Of a DNA stretch of 64,000 bases, positions 11,779-25,700 are shown one piece after another. Within the stretch, counting starts at the first letter, position 1. Each line of letters begins with the position of its first letter. The DNA is taken from the NCBI GenBank assembly GCA_033060915.1, contig CM065378.1, positions 1,009,001 to 1,073,000 on the forward strand, in the 5' to 3' direction. The notes under the pieces are model-generated. The model did no database searches. It was not told the origin of the DNA and saw only the letters and a list, made by a program, of their open reading frames with translations. The DNA comes from Euryodendron excelsum. Its lineage: Eukaryota; Streptophyta; Magnoliopsida; Ericales; Pentaphylacaceae. A program made the translations under genes and the position numbers.

Positions 11779-14700
11779 CTAGAAAAGAAAACCAATAATA
11801 GATCATAATACAATCTTCATGCATTGAAAACCAAATTGTAAAAAAATAAATAATCCATCTAACAAGAGGAATATGCATAATATCTCGAAGGGATAAGTGC
11901 AATTTCCTCGTCTATGGAACTTGGTAATACAAACTTCTAAAGATTAATGCCATCATTGAACTATGGAAGTGTTATTTTTGAGACCTTCCCTCCATTCATG
12001 CGAAAGCATTTCTCAGTGCAAAAGTACTTAACGAACTGACATTCAATATGAAGAGGGTAAGTAAGGAAATATACAAACTTGTTAAACCAGACAACTGTTA
12101 TGGGAAATCCCGAAAGGAAAAAATGGACTGATAATCAGGAAAAAGGAGTGTCATCCACACATGCACAACCACAAGACTTGTACAGCCATGCTTAGCAGAC
12201 TTCCACTGGATATGCTAAGCAAAGTCATTATAACGGTTAAGGGGATTCCAGCACCAAATCAATTGTCTTCTATCATTGGCATAAATCTAGTTTCCACCCA
12301 ACCCAAGAAGTCCCACATCCAGAGTGAACAGTCAAGTCAAAGAATGGTTTTAAACCATGGCTAGATCTCGTGAGACCTCACAAATGTTTGTTGGCCTAAT
12401 TAATAACCTCATGAAAAATCAACCCCAGAAAATAATGGCTGATAAAAATGAAAACACCAGAGACCTTGCTGCTATGTTCCCTACCTGTAAAAGCATTGAC
12501 TAAAACAGAGGAAGGCAGCGGGCATGGACAACAACATGATTGAAGACAACCATGAGTCAGACCAACTCAAAATTGCTAATTAACAAACACAAACAAATGC
12601 CAAGGTATATAGACAAATTTGGACTCATGTTTTCAGATTTTCAAATGAATTTATCCAAACAATAAGTATCTGTCTTTTTGGATGGAGGAGTGTGCTTTTC
12701 TTTATCTTCTCTTGTCAAATTTTTGGGGGATTTTTTAATCCTTGTAGATATTTGGGGGCGTTTTTTGTGTTTATAGTCCTTTTGTATACTTCATGTGTAC
12801 AAGGTTGCACTGAGACACTGATACAAATTCTTGTACTCGTCAAAAAAAGAAAATTAATCCAAACAATAAGGATTTTTCCAAATTTTCAGGAAATTAACAC
12901 AGCTTTATCTGAAGATAGACTTGAAATTCCCTAATTCTATCAAAATTGATAAATACTCACCAATTTATATATACAACATTGTTCCATTCATAATATCTTG
13001 TACAAACAGAAAAAGAAAAATTTCAACTGTCAAGTATGGGAAGGGGGAACTATGTATCAATAAATGTATATATAAGTCAACATACGGATGGTCCAAAACA
13101 TAATTTGTTGATCTTACTTTCTATTAAACAAATATTATTTCCAAAAAAAAAGGATCTACAGATTCATCTTTTAATCATTTTATTACCTGTTTATTTTTTG
13201 GACTTCGATGCTTACCATAAAATAAAATATTTATCCAACATGATACGAGGATAATGTTTATTGACAGCTAATCAAATTTTTTGTCCTATACACTAAAGCT
13301 CTAGATTTAATTTACTGCCATTTCTTCTGATAGGGACTAATATGTCGTGTTCATTTTTATTATGATGAACAAGGACAAGAAGGAAAACACTAGGGGCAAA
13401 ACATGAAAAACACCAAGGAAAAATAAAACTTAAAGAGGCTCAAACATACAACCACAAATTACAACTTTGCATCAATAGCAGATTGATTTCTCCAAGAGAC
13501 AATATACAAGGTACAAACAGTGGTCCTTTCCTTGAATTGTAAAGAAATGGGGCACCAAAAAGAGGAGTTCACTAAAGGTTAAACTTCTCAAATATTGTCA
13601 GATCACATGTACACTCTTTGAGTTGTGTTATACTTAATGAAGGGAATGGAGCATTGCACTTATCAATCACAGACCAGAATTCTTTAAATTAGAACAACAA
13701 AGATACCTAATTTTACTGAATTTCCAGTACTGTACTTCTCAAATATTCTCAGATCTCTTGTACACACTGAGTTTGTTATAATTAATTAAGGGACTAGAGC
13801 AATAAACTAGTAACTCATGAAACAGATTTCTTTAACTTAGAAGCGACATAGATACTTAATTTTCCTGAGTTTAGAGTAAATACATGTGCAAAGAAACAAT
13901 ATGGTTTGGCATTATTTCTAATAAGAAATCAAAATGGCTAATTCTTGTAAAAGATTCTCACATTTAATGTTACTCTATTTTTTTTCCTTTTAACTGAAAT
14001 GTGATATATGCTAAGAATATTTTTATAAGTAAACCAATGCATAAAATTGTTGTATACATTTACTTTCTGAATTCCAACTTTTCACGTGAGGAATTAGTAA
14101 ATTTAGAAATTTATGACTACAAGTGTTTGCATTTGGATCTAAAAATATCAGTCAATCACTTTACAAGGTTTGATGCAAGATATCATCTTCTTTTTGGTTG
14201 CACAAACCCTCACAACTCATCATTACATTGATTATTGTGCCATCAATATATGTAGTTATTGTATGTCCCCAAACAGTATCATTAGATTCCATGGGTCTTC
14301 CAAAATCTTAGTTTATTTCTATATCAATTCTAGGAAATCTGTGCCTGCCAAATATATAGGTGTGCTTATAGCCTTATATATATATAATGTTTGCATTTGT
14401 CTGACCATAGGAAACTCATCCCAAAACAGAACTTCAAGCCAAGACCATGGTATGCCAATGAGATGACTCTATTCCACAACTTCCCACCATAGTTGTCAAT
14501 CTCGTACCAGCAAATGTAACCTTTTTGTTATCGGTACAATACATACCGGTACCAGTACATTTCGGTGTAACGTTTTGGATTTATTGTTATAAATAACAGA
14601 TATTTATCAAATACATATATATATGTTTGTAAAATTTGATATATATAACATATATAACTCAAGTATTCCAAGCCCTGAAATTTTACCCCAAAAAAATTAA

Positions 14701-17700
14701 AATTAAAGATTGTGTATAAAATAATATGAGTTGCAAAAAGTAAACCAATATTTTAACACCCAGGTGCACATTAGCAATGCCCACTACACAGCACCTAGTG
14801 CTCACCATCACGCGTATCTCTAACTCGGAGGATATGTACACACATTACACAGTTGGCAGTTCTGTTCAACTTCTTGAGGCCATCGTCATCCCAACATCAT
14901 CTACGTTCTTGTTCTGTTCGACTTCTGAACCCCCTCAAACCTCCAGACCTGTGGTTCCTCTAGTTTTCTCTCTTTTGAAAAGCTGCAGCACCATGGGTTC
15001 CAAGAATGCCGTGTCCTCTTCTCTCTATCTCTCTCTGTTGTGTATATATATAAGTAATGGTTGGATGCGTACTGGACAATAACTGGTATAAAGCCAGAAT
15101 GGCCAAAACAAGCTGGACCAGACCAAGATACACCCGAATAGTCCGGTAACTTCGCCGGAACGGAATCAAAGGTTAAGCATTCCGTTTCTTTGCCAAAACG
15201 GCACATCCCGGGTCCATACCGGCTGGTACAGGACTGGATTAACAACTATGCTCCCCACCAGCATAAGAAAGTGAGTGTAATTCAAAACTAAGTTTTTTTT
15301 CTTTTGATAAGTAAAAGATCTATAACAAAAATTTACAGGCACCAAGGAGGTGCCACCCAAGTACACTGCACCAAAAACCAAAAAGAAAAGACCTATACAA
15401 ACTATACATTCATGTTTTATTCAAAAGTCTCTACAAAAAGCAAAAACGAACGGATCAACTCTGCCCGAGAAACAGCTATACAAAAGAGACAAAACTCTAC
15501 CCTTGAATTTAAAGAAAGGCTGTTCCTCCCCTTAAAAAGTTCTCCTGTTGCTTATTTCAGAAGGGGAAAATAATCATAAAAATCGCAGCTAAGGCAATAA
15601 GAATCTGACTCCAAAAGAGAAACCAAGGGATTGGGAAGAAAAGCAACCCACAGAAGTGAGAGGAAGGACCTCCATATCTGCGAGGTTATCCAGTGAGCTG
15701 GCTGCACAATCAGCAGTGCACCAGGTGCAAACAAAATGAGTAGCTGTAAATCTCTTTGAAACCTCTGCCACATTAGCTTCTACAGCTTTAACTTCCCAAG
15801 CCCAATCTAGATGATCTTTGAAAAGACCTAAGTACTTCCAAATCATTTCATCAAAATTGCTATATACACGTTACTTATTGCCAGGTCAGAAAGTGGGGTG
15901 TTACATTTTGGTTGCGAAAATCTATAGGGCATAAAAAATGCACATTGACAACCGGTCATTTCTGTCCCTGGAGTCCTTTCCAACTTTTTTATCTTTGCCA
16001 ATAGAAGTTTTCACCTTCACAATGCTATGCATTTGGTACATTAGTATCTAACAGTTAGTTATGTTTTTGCAAATAATGAGTATTAAATAGGTAATTCTTT
16101 TGGTTAATAGGGAAAAAATCCAGTAGGAAGATAGTAGCCGTGATTTTAGATAGTAGACTCTTTCCTTGTATTTGCTGGTTTTGGAACAAATTCTCGATCT
16201 GGCCGATCTTATTGTCTGAGATCTTAGGGACCATTCTCATAAAAATGATTCCTGATTTATGCATGTTATCAACTTGACCCGTGCATAAGTATCTCAATGA
16301 AACATTTGCTATCTGTCTGTGCAGTTGGATTGCTGTTTTAATGAAGATCCGAATCATCTGCGAACCAGGGGTTAAGCAGTTCTACAGATCTTTATCACTT
16401 AATGAATTGAGAGTAGTTCTATTCTAAACTTAACTGAAAGAGCCATTTCAAGGCTAAATAGGTCGTAAGATGGTAATCACTTGCCTAACCGCTTGCGACC
16501 TTTAACTTCAACATTGCGAAAACATGGTCTATCAGATCCAATGTAATTACTTCAGTGGGGAAGGAACTGGAATCGAAATTTTCTCCCTAAGAGCATCTAT
16601 TAAAGATTTGGTCTGTGCACATTGATCAAATGTATATGTATTACATATTGATGTAGGCTGAAGTGGATTCGTTATACAATAACCTATTTATTAAAAACAT
16701 GCATTGAACTATTCGGCTCAAGGATTATTATTAACTATAGTATGTCATATCCCCATGCATAACGTTTATAAACAATATAGCTCTAATTGACGAGACAAGA
16801 GGATTAAACTCTAAGCTAGAATTGTGGAGAGATACTTCAGCAAAAACTAAAGATACGGCTGCAGATGGAGTAGAACTTGATAGGAAAGAGATACCAAAGA
16901 GTGACCATTTTCGATATCATAGGCTAATTATTCATGAAAAAAGCAGATATTGAGGAGGATATGCCCCATAGAATTGTGACGGTAAAGGAAAAAATTAGTG
17001 CATCAGGACTGTTGTGTGATCATAGGGAAGGATCAAAATTTCGTTTCAATGCACCATGTTGGTAAGCTCGGAAACGGAAACATTTCGAAAAAGTTTCGGA
17101 AACATGATGGAAAGAAAGAAAAAATTTACAAACACAAGGAAACATTTGGAAACATGAACCAAAGTACATTTATATGTATTTCTAAGACTAACAATTCAAC
17201 AATTGAACATATTTGACACTACATATTCATTTAAACTTGAGAAAACTACACTAGAATTGGATTGTAAATGTTAATATTAATTGAAAATACTTACAAGATT
17301 AAAATAATATCTAATATTTCATTGCTATATAAAATCTTATATACGATTCAATATTTGATTACATGTCTCCATTTCTTAATTTATAAGGCACTAGTTCGTG
17401 GAAGTATTAGATTATGGGTTTGGTCCTAGTTGAATTGTTGGCTACCTATTTGCTTTGGCGTATTATAAAAACAATCACATTTAATTATATTTCTTTTTAT
17501 ATTTATATATAATTATGCAAACAGAAAAAGAAGTATATTACAAAAGAAAATTTAATAGCAATGGATATTGGTTTGATTAGTGGATTACATTAAATTTGGT
17601 CCATTGTATTTATATTTAGGATTAAGTTAATAATTAATTCTATCAATTACATTATAAGAAATTGAGTTTGAGGTTTAAGTATATGCATTTTAATAAACAA

Positions 17701-18152
17701 ATTCTAATTTAATATTTATATAACATATGATAATTTGATAGTTAACTATTTATCTTAATTCGATTAATAATGGTAATAACGTGCCATCATATGCAAAGAT
17801 ACATTAAATTAAAATTAAAAAGCTGAATCACATTAATTCAGACCACTTTAACATAAAATATTATTATGCATAGATAATATAAATAAAAAAATATGAATAT
17901 ATATACACCTATATATTTATTGACCTAAGTCAGTGATTCAATGAATAAAACAAAAATGAGAGAGAGAGAGAGAGAGCTACTTCCCAGATGAAGCAAGAAG
18001 AAGAGGAAGAAGAAAAGTAGTATTGGTAGGTATCTAACCAATAAGATCTAAAGTCTTATCTACCGAAATCAGCAGTCGGTCTCCAGCCGGAAGCCTTCAA
18101 TCCCCAGTTGACGAAATCGAACACTGGCTCAGGTCAGGTTATTAGTTCCTCA

Positions 18153-18223
<71 letters not shown>

Positions 18224-21200
18224 GATCAGAGTGGGGGGGCTGAAAAATATTCGGGAATGATCCTTCTTTTTTAATTCCTAAGGCTTTTGTCAGATTTCCT
18301 GATTATCAACTGTCGCCCCAAACTAAATTTTTGATCGAAACGATGTTGCTTCCGTCGAAACAGACCGAAGCAACATCCTTTCCATCGAAACCCTAGAATT
18401 TCGGTAGTCCAGCACTGTTTCGCTTCGGTTTCCGGCGAAACCAAAATGTTTCGGCTGTTTTGACCAAAACAAAACAAAATTTTGATCCATGATCATAGGA
18501 TTCTTATCAAGTTGAAGGGAAATAACATTTAAAAAAAATTAACAATTTAAAATGATAAAATGACTAACATTTATAAAAAAATTCAAAAAAAATTAAAAAA
18601 TAGTTGATGACGGGTTAAAAAACATCAAAAAAAAATTCTTTTTGGTAAGTAACATTTTCAAAAAAAGAGTGTAGCTGAAATGATAATGTTGCCGTGGATA
18701 TCTAGTGTTACAAGTATAAATAAAACAAGAAATGAATTATGAGGAACAAGTTAAAAATGGCACCAATTAAAGATAAAATGAGGGAAAGTCATTCAAGATG
18801 GTATTGCCGTGGCTCCTTGGTGTGTGGTGTGGTGCCTGTGGAGAGAAAGACGTAGGCACGCCTTTGAAGAGTCAATTTCAGTAGTGTCTAAGTTAAAGAA
18901 TTGTTAAGTGCACAGTTTACAAAAAATACATTGGGAGTCATTTAAACGGATTCATTTATTTCAATTGGCTCTGTTTGAAGTCATACCCTCATTCAAGTTT
19001 TAGGTACTCATTTTTGATAGGCAAAAGGGTATATAATAGAAAGAGCCAAAAAGGGGGCAACCTATATTTATAGTATGTCATATCACCAGTGCAACCACAA
19101 AATAACGTTATACTGAATTGAACAAATGTATTGAACTAGTTGATTTGAGTATTTATCTACATCGCAGAATGTAATATCACCAATGCCACCACATAATGGC
19201 TGGTATGTTACATGCACCTTGGATTTGCTAAATTATTTATGTTTTGGAAACAATACAAGTTACTAACCTAGCCAAAGGAAAAAAAAAGACTTGGGATCTC
19301 TACCAATAAAAGAAAATTCATCTTGCCACACTTAGTATGTGAGAAAGTACTTAAACACAAAAATAATTAAATTTCTCAAGTCGTAAACAAAGTTGAAACA
19401 CTCTAAAAAGTGTAGAACGTTCTAAGAAGGTGCAGTGTCGGACGTGCACACGACACTCGTTAAACGCTCCCCCGACAAGTGTTGGACACGTGTACAAACA
19501 TGTCGTATTATTTTTATTATTTTTAGAAACAGACACATTCCGACACTTAATGGACATATGTGCCGATCGCGTAAACACATGAAACACGTTGCAAATTTAA
19601 AAGAATAACTTTGGATTTAATTGAAAATTAAATTTAATGTGGATTTATACCTAATTTAACATTTAAGCTATAGAATTCATGGTTTATAATTTCAAATAGT
19701 GTTATCTTGCAAACTTTTCATTATCTTTGTGTAAAATATTCATATATATGACTAGGAATGACAAAATAACCCGACATCTTGGGTCCTCACCCGCCCAACC
19801 CCTATTGGGATGGGTATGGGATGATACTAACTGAGGCAAGGTAAGCTCGGGGAGAAGGTGCAATAACCCTCCCCAACCTGAACCCACCTGTTTATACATA
19901 TATATTTACTTTTTATATGTACATATTTTATTAAAATATGATTAATGCGATTTTTTTCTTATTTTTGTGATTTTATCCCTTACTTTTTTGTCCATGATGT
20001 GTTTGAAAAAATAACTAACATAAAGGAGGCAGGGTGGGAATGGGGGGAGGGGTTACAATGGCGGGCCGAGGATGGGGTAGAGGTCCCCTGACCCAAACCC
20101 ACCCTATTGCCATCCCTATATATGACATATACAAATTATATAAAATATTTTTTTCCCTTCTCCATGTAGTACCATCTCCTAGACTAACTGAAAATTACCG
20201 TGTCAGTGTGTTCATGTAGTGTGTTTCTTAGGAAATAGTCAACCACCAAAAACCAAAAACACAAAACACCAATCCCTTCCCCCCATCGCAAGGTTCATCC
20301 AAGATTGTATGCACATGGAAGGTGGCTAGTCCCTAGGTGACTAGGTGAAGACTCCGAGTCTTTTTGAACATGGATAAGGATCTCTTGCACCCAAAGGATA
20401 CGAATCCCCTAGTTGCACAAAAGCTAGATTCCAAACCCGTCTCCCTTGTGAGACATTTTCAAACGGTCCGAAAATGGGTTGCAACAGCTAGCAAATTCGT
20501 TGAAGAGGGGCTATGCATATAAAATATTTGAGTCATAAAAGCTCCCCTCTTGCATCCCCCTTTCAGAAGTCCATCAAGCACAAAATCATCAGTAGCAGCA
20601 ATTGAACAATCATTAGATTACCGTTTCAAAATAGACAAAAAAAAAAAATTCTTTTCACCTCGTGTTACTATAATACTCTACTAACTAGCAAATTACGTTT
20701 TTGGAACAGCGTTCTAAAATATGGTACTCTAGTGTTCCAAAACGGTAAATTTAACGATCCATAACGATCCCAAACTTTTTTCCTATTTATATCTTTAAAG
20801 GTCACCTAACGAAAGAAAAAAATCAATTATAATGAACAAAAATATAGGAAGAATAAAATTTGGGCATAAAAATATACCAAAAAAAATGGACCATAATACT
20901 CCTAGAATGTGTTTTTAAATGATTAATTTGAAAAAACATAAATTATGTTTTATTAAATGTCTGATTATTAAAGAAAATTCTTCTAAAAGTATCTTAATTT
21001 TAATAGTGTACTTTATAGAAGTCTACCCCTAACGTACCATATTTTAGAACATGTGGTGTACTACATTCCCGTTCCTGTTCCACATACCGGAACGATCCGC
21101 GTTCCAAATAACATAGTCTTCACCCTATACAAAAGCATCTCAATCCCTTGAAAGGTGGTCTTATTTCTTTCGCCCCAAACCAACCAACCTAAACAAATCG

Positions 21201-22733
21201 GTGGTATGTACAGGCACTAAATAGCTTTCTTTGGCCATTGATGTTATCCATATCACTAAATACAACATTTATGTGTACAAAAGCATGCAACCTTCACCAA
21301 CTCATAGCTGAAACCTATTCAGAGAATGAGGACTATAGGAGGAAATTTGAGGACACATGCCTTAACTTCACACCTATAACAGTTATTATGACAAAAATTA
21401 TCAATAGGATTAACATGTTCAGCTTAGTCAAAACCAACAATAACTAATGGAAACATCACGAATTCCGAATTAAACTAACAAAAAACGAAATGAAAAACTT
21501 GCCTCACATGTCATCGTGTATGGCAACAAGGCTGTAGCATGGAGGGAGAGAGAGAGAGAGAGAGAGAGAGCTTTCTATTTCATTGATATGTTTGACAAAA
21601 CATACTAAGCAGACATGTTCTAATCAGGAGTTAACATCATACACAAACTAAGGCATGCATGCACAACAACTTGTATGCTTGCTTCAATGTGTTGTGTGTA
21701 AAAGGCAAATATTCAGTGGGTGCTACGTGTGGTTGACTGCGTAGAAACCTAGCTTCCAGTCTTATTAGCACGAAGCATCAGAACATACTCAATAATACGG
21801 GTAATTTTCACACTTAATAGCTTGAGGTCTTGCAATTCCATCTATGCTCTCGCGCACACAAAGGCACCCACATGCACACAGCATATGTAAAAAATTTTAG
21901 ATCCACGTTTAAGCTTAAGCTATCCAGACATACATCAGAACAGTACCTTCATTTCAGGTATAAGGGCAGGTCCCCCATAGGCAAATGCTGTATAGAGCTG
22001 AACAAGAGTTGCTCCAGCTCGTATCTTCTTGTAGGCATCCTCACCACTGAACCAAATGCTTATTCAGTCAAAATGATTCAGTTAATTGATGACAACAAGA
22101 ATGATGATACAACTAAGGTTTACCTGCTGACACCTCCACACCCAATTAAAGGAATCTTTCCCTGGTTACAAGAAGAAAAAAGATTGAGGGCCGAAAACTG
22201 AATGAAAGAAAGGAAAAAAAAAAAAAAGAAGTTTCAAATGATACGAAATACAACATGTCAAATTCAACATGTAAAGGAAACCAGTCCCAAGTATGTGCCA
22301 AACAGAAATACAGAACACTATGAGGAGTTCTACTGTAGTCCATGTAATGGTAATGTAACAGACAAAAGAACAGCAAGATGCACCACAAAATCGTACAAAC
22401 TACATAGGAAAAAGGTCATGCAGAATTAACACTTCGACCATCTTAAGAATCCAATCAGCGAGCTTATTCTACTTTTCATATAAACAAAAGGGTCCAGAAG
22501 ATTACCATGTGCCACGTATTAACTTTAGGTTCAGTTCAAATGAATCCAGCAGCTTGAAGTAGGGATCAAACATATGAATTCATCACGCATCCCAAGATGC
22601 TACAAACCTGACAAATATGCCAAAAGACCTAGGAATGATGGTATGCGTAATATCAAATCCTACAAGCTTCTAGAACCATAAGATACCAATATGCTTCTGC
22701 AGCTGTCATCTGGTGTTTCCACTCTAGGTAGCT

Positions 22734-22784
<51 letters not shown>

Positions 22785-25700
22785 AAGCAAGCCTTGTATA
22801 AAAAAGAGAAAAAGGGTATACCACAAGCCTTACAACATGGTTGGCAGTCATCTCAAAGGAAATGGGGACCCACCACAGAAAGCAGCAGACAAAAACAAGG
22901 CTTAAGCCACCAGCAAAATAACAACTGGACAGCACCAAAGGAGTAACACCTGCCTCGACACAAACAGAAACCAAAAGGGAAAAAGAAAGACATAGCAAGA
23001 CCAGCAACACAGCAAGCTGGACAAGCCTCAGGAAATCTAGTGGCAAAACGAAACCTTACAGGCAATCATCAGGGTGCCTGAAAATGGACTGGGGCAGCTT
23101 CCGTTCCTGCTGCAAAAATCTATTAGAGCAGTTCAACGGGCAATTTGTAACACTTTCCAAACGACCCCTCTAAGATTTCCTTGAAAACAGTATTGGCGTC
23201 TTTCCTATCGTCTTGGAACTTCCTTCTGTTTCTCTCAGCCCATATAGCATACACAGCAGCAGAAAAGGACAGTTTACAGATCATAGTCTTCAAATCCTTA
23301 TCTCTGAGATGGCCTGACAAAAATGGACAAGATGGTTCCATCCAAGATCAGGCCAATCCACACACCATTTTCCGTTCAACGGTTCAGTCTGCTCCAAATT
23401 CTGGCAGAGAAAGGACATTAAAAGAAGAGATGGTTACAGCTTTCCTCTTCATCATCACAGAGCAAACATCTCACTTCATGAACCATACCAAACAACATCA
23501 ATCGATCCTCAGTATGCAACCTCACCCTCACCGTAACCCACAGGATAAAGGAGAACAGAGGGAAGTGTCTTGGAAACCAAACCAAGTTGTGCCAATCAGC
23601 ATTCACATAATGATATCTAAACCTTTCCCACGCCAAGGCCACTGTGAAATCCTCATTAGGACCATGCACCCATTCGACAGTATCACAAACAGTGCACATG
23701 GGCATTAAAGGAGTATGCATATCTCTTTTCAAATCAATCAGGTCAATAGTTCTGGCCATAAGCCATGACCACCTGTTCCCCCAAGTAATTGATGACACTT
23801 TGGCCTCTTTAGGCCGAGCCGAGTTATAGATGGTTTGCTGACCTCAGGCAAGGGAATAGGGCCCCACGGATGCCAATTATCATGCCACAAAAAGTTAGAA
23901 GCCCCAACTCCAATTTTGATTGTGAAGCAGACTCTCACCTTATCTCGAAGATTCAAGATCTTTCTCCACACCCAAGAGCAATCCTGAGGCACCTTAAAAT
24001 CCCAAAAACATCTACCCTTCAAAAGAAAAGCTTGCTCTGGTTTGACAACAGGAACCGGATATGCTTTACAATGGCAGCTTTATTCCAATTACAGAGAACT
24101 TTAATACTCTAGGTAACTTTAATTCAGGCAGTCGTTGCCTTTTTTCCCTTTGGACCAGTGCGAGGTAGCTCTATCTACATAACACTTTCTGCAGTGGCTC
24201 AAACCCCCAAAATGATGCAACCTTTAATACGAAATGTTACAAACCTAGCCAATATGCCAGAATACCATGCCTGATAGAAAGTGTGAGAACAAATCCTATA
24301 AACTTGTGGGACCATAACAATTACCTAACTTATCTTTAATTATACATATGGGGAAATGACACTTTACCCCTTGAGTTATGAGGGAAAATCAAATAACCAC
24401 CATGTGGTTAAAAAAGGGAACACATAACTCCCTTATGATTTGGTTGTGTAAAATGGAAGGCCAGTAACAATTTTAGGGAAAAGACAAAATTACCCCAACG
24501 TTATTCACATCTCTTTCCTTTCTTTCTTGGTCTTCGTTCTTCCTCCATTTTCTGCCAACAGGTTATTAAGTGCCATTTTTTCCCCCACATTATTTACATC
24601 TCTTTTCTTTTCTTTCTCAGTCTTTTCTGCCAACAGGTTATTAAATGCCATTTTTTCCCTATCATGCATTTATGCTTGTGCCTGGTTCAAAGGGAGACTC
24701 CACCTCATTCTAGAGAGACAGAAAGGAGAGTCAAGACCTAAACTTCATGATCATCACCATCAACGTTGAAACAGCAAGACCAACAAATAAACCCATGCAA
24801 TTTCAAACACTAATGAGGCATTTTCTGGAACATAAGCAATACTAGCTCTGGCATATACTTGAAATCAACTATAGTTTGGGAATAGTTACAAATTGATGCT
24901 AGTCTGCCGCACTCTGAATAAAATATATTCAACCACACACACACACACACACAAATATATATATTCAATTAGGTGCTGCAAAACGCAAAGACAAATCAAT
25001 TAGTTACAAATTGTTGTATGTTTCTGTTTTTTGTTTTTGTTTTTGTTTTTTGTTTTTTATGGTCTAATGATGGGATTTATAGGTTACCGTTCTGCTAAAA
25101 GTACTATATCAATGTTATAGAATCAGAAAATACATCTATTTTAGTATTTTTTTTATGTTTTCATTTTTGAAAAAACAAAAAACAAAAACAAAAAAACACT
25201 TCCAAACAAACCCTAAATTAATCATATACCAATTTTATGTGTATTGCCACATAGCAGTCGCATGGAGCATGGTTTATACAGCCTACAGTTCTGCCACGGA
25301 ATGGAAGACGAAGTTGATGCTAGAGCATGGAACGCTGACGAGGAAGGGGAAGGTGGGAGATGATGGAGACCACGATGATTGTGGTGGAGATTGGTATTTG
25401 AGTTTAGAGAGAGAGAGGTGGGGGTTCAATCCATGAAATCTCTGTTCCAAAACCACAGCCCTCGGCTCTCTCTCTCTCCCCCTCTCTCTCTAACAGCAGG
25501 CCCAATTCCAAGAAATAATTGTCCCAAAAATGTTTGAAATGAGACAATAGACTGTGATGGAATTTTAGATGGTGGTGGTGGGTAGTGGTTGGCAGCCATG
25601 GAGGAGGACGTAATGGGTGGTGTAACGACCCGGATTTTCCCGAATCGGTAATAATAAAATAAATAAATAAAATGGACCTCAAAGAATTTTGCATTGTATT

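Noticed and set aside
16055..16357. Possible copia pol C-terminus (minus)
   Set aside because: I looked for the usual LADIFTK motif and neighbouring RNase H and found neither.
22660..23046. Minus-strand frame with a run of prolines and lysines
   Set aside because: The residues come from the C40-A11 homopolymer at the LINE 3' end.
23181..23708. 175-codon plus-strand open frame
   Set aside because: Antisense shadow of the LINE reverse-transcriptase tail on the minus strand.
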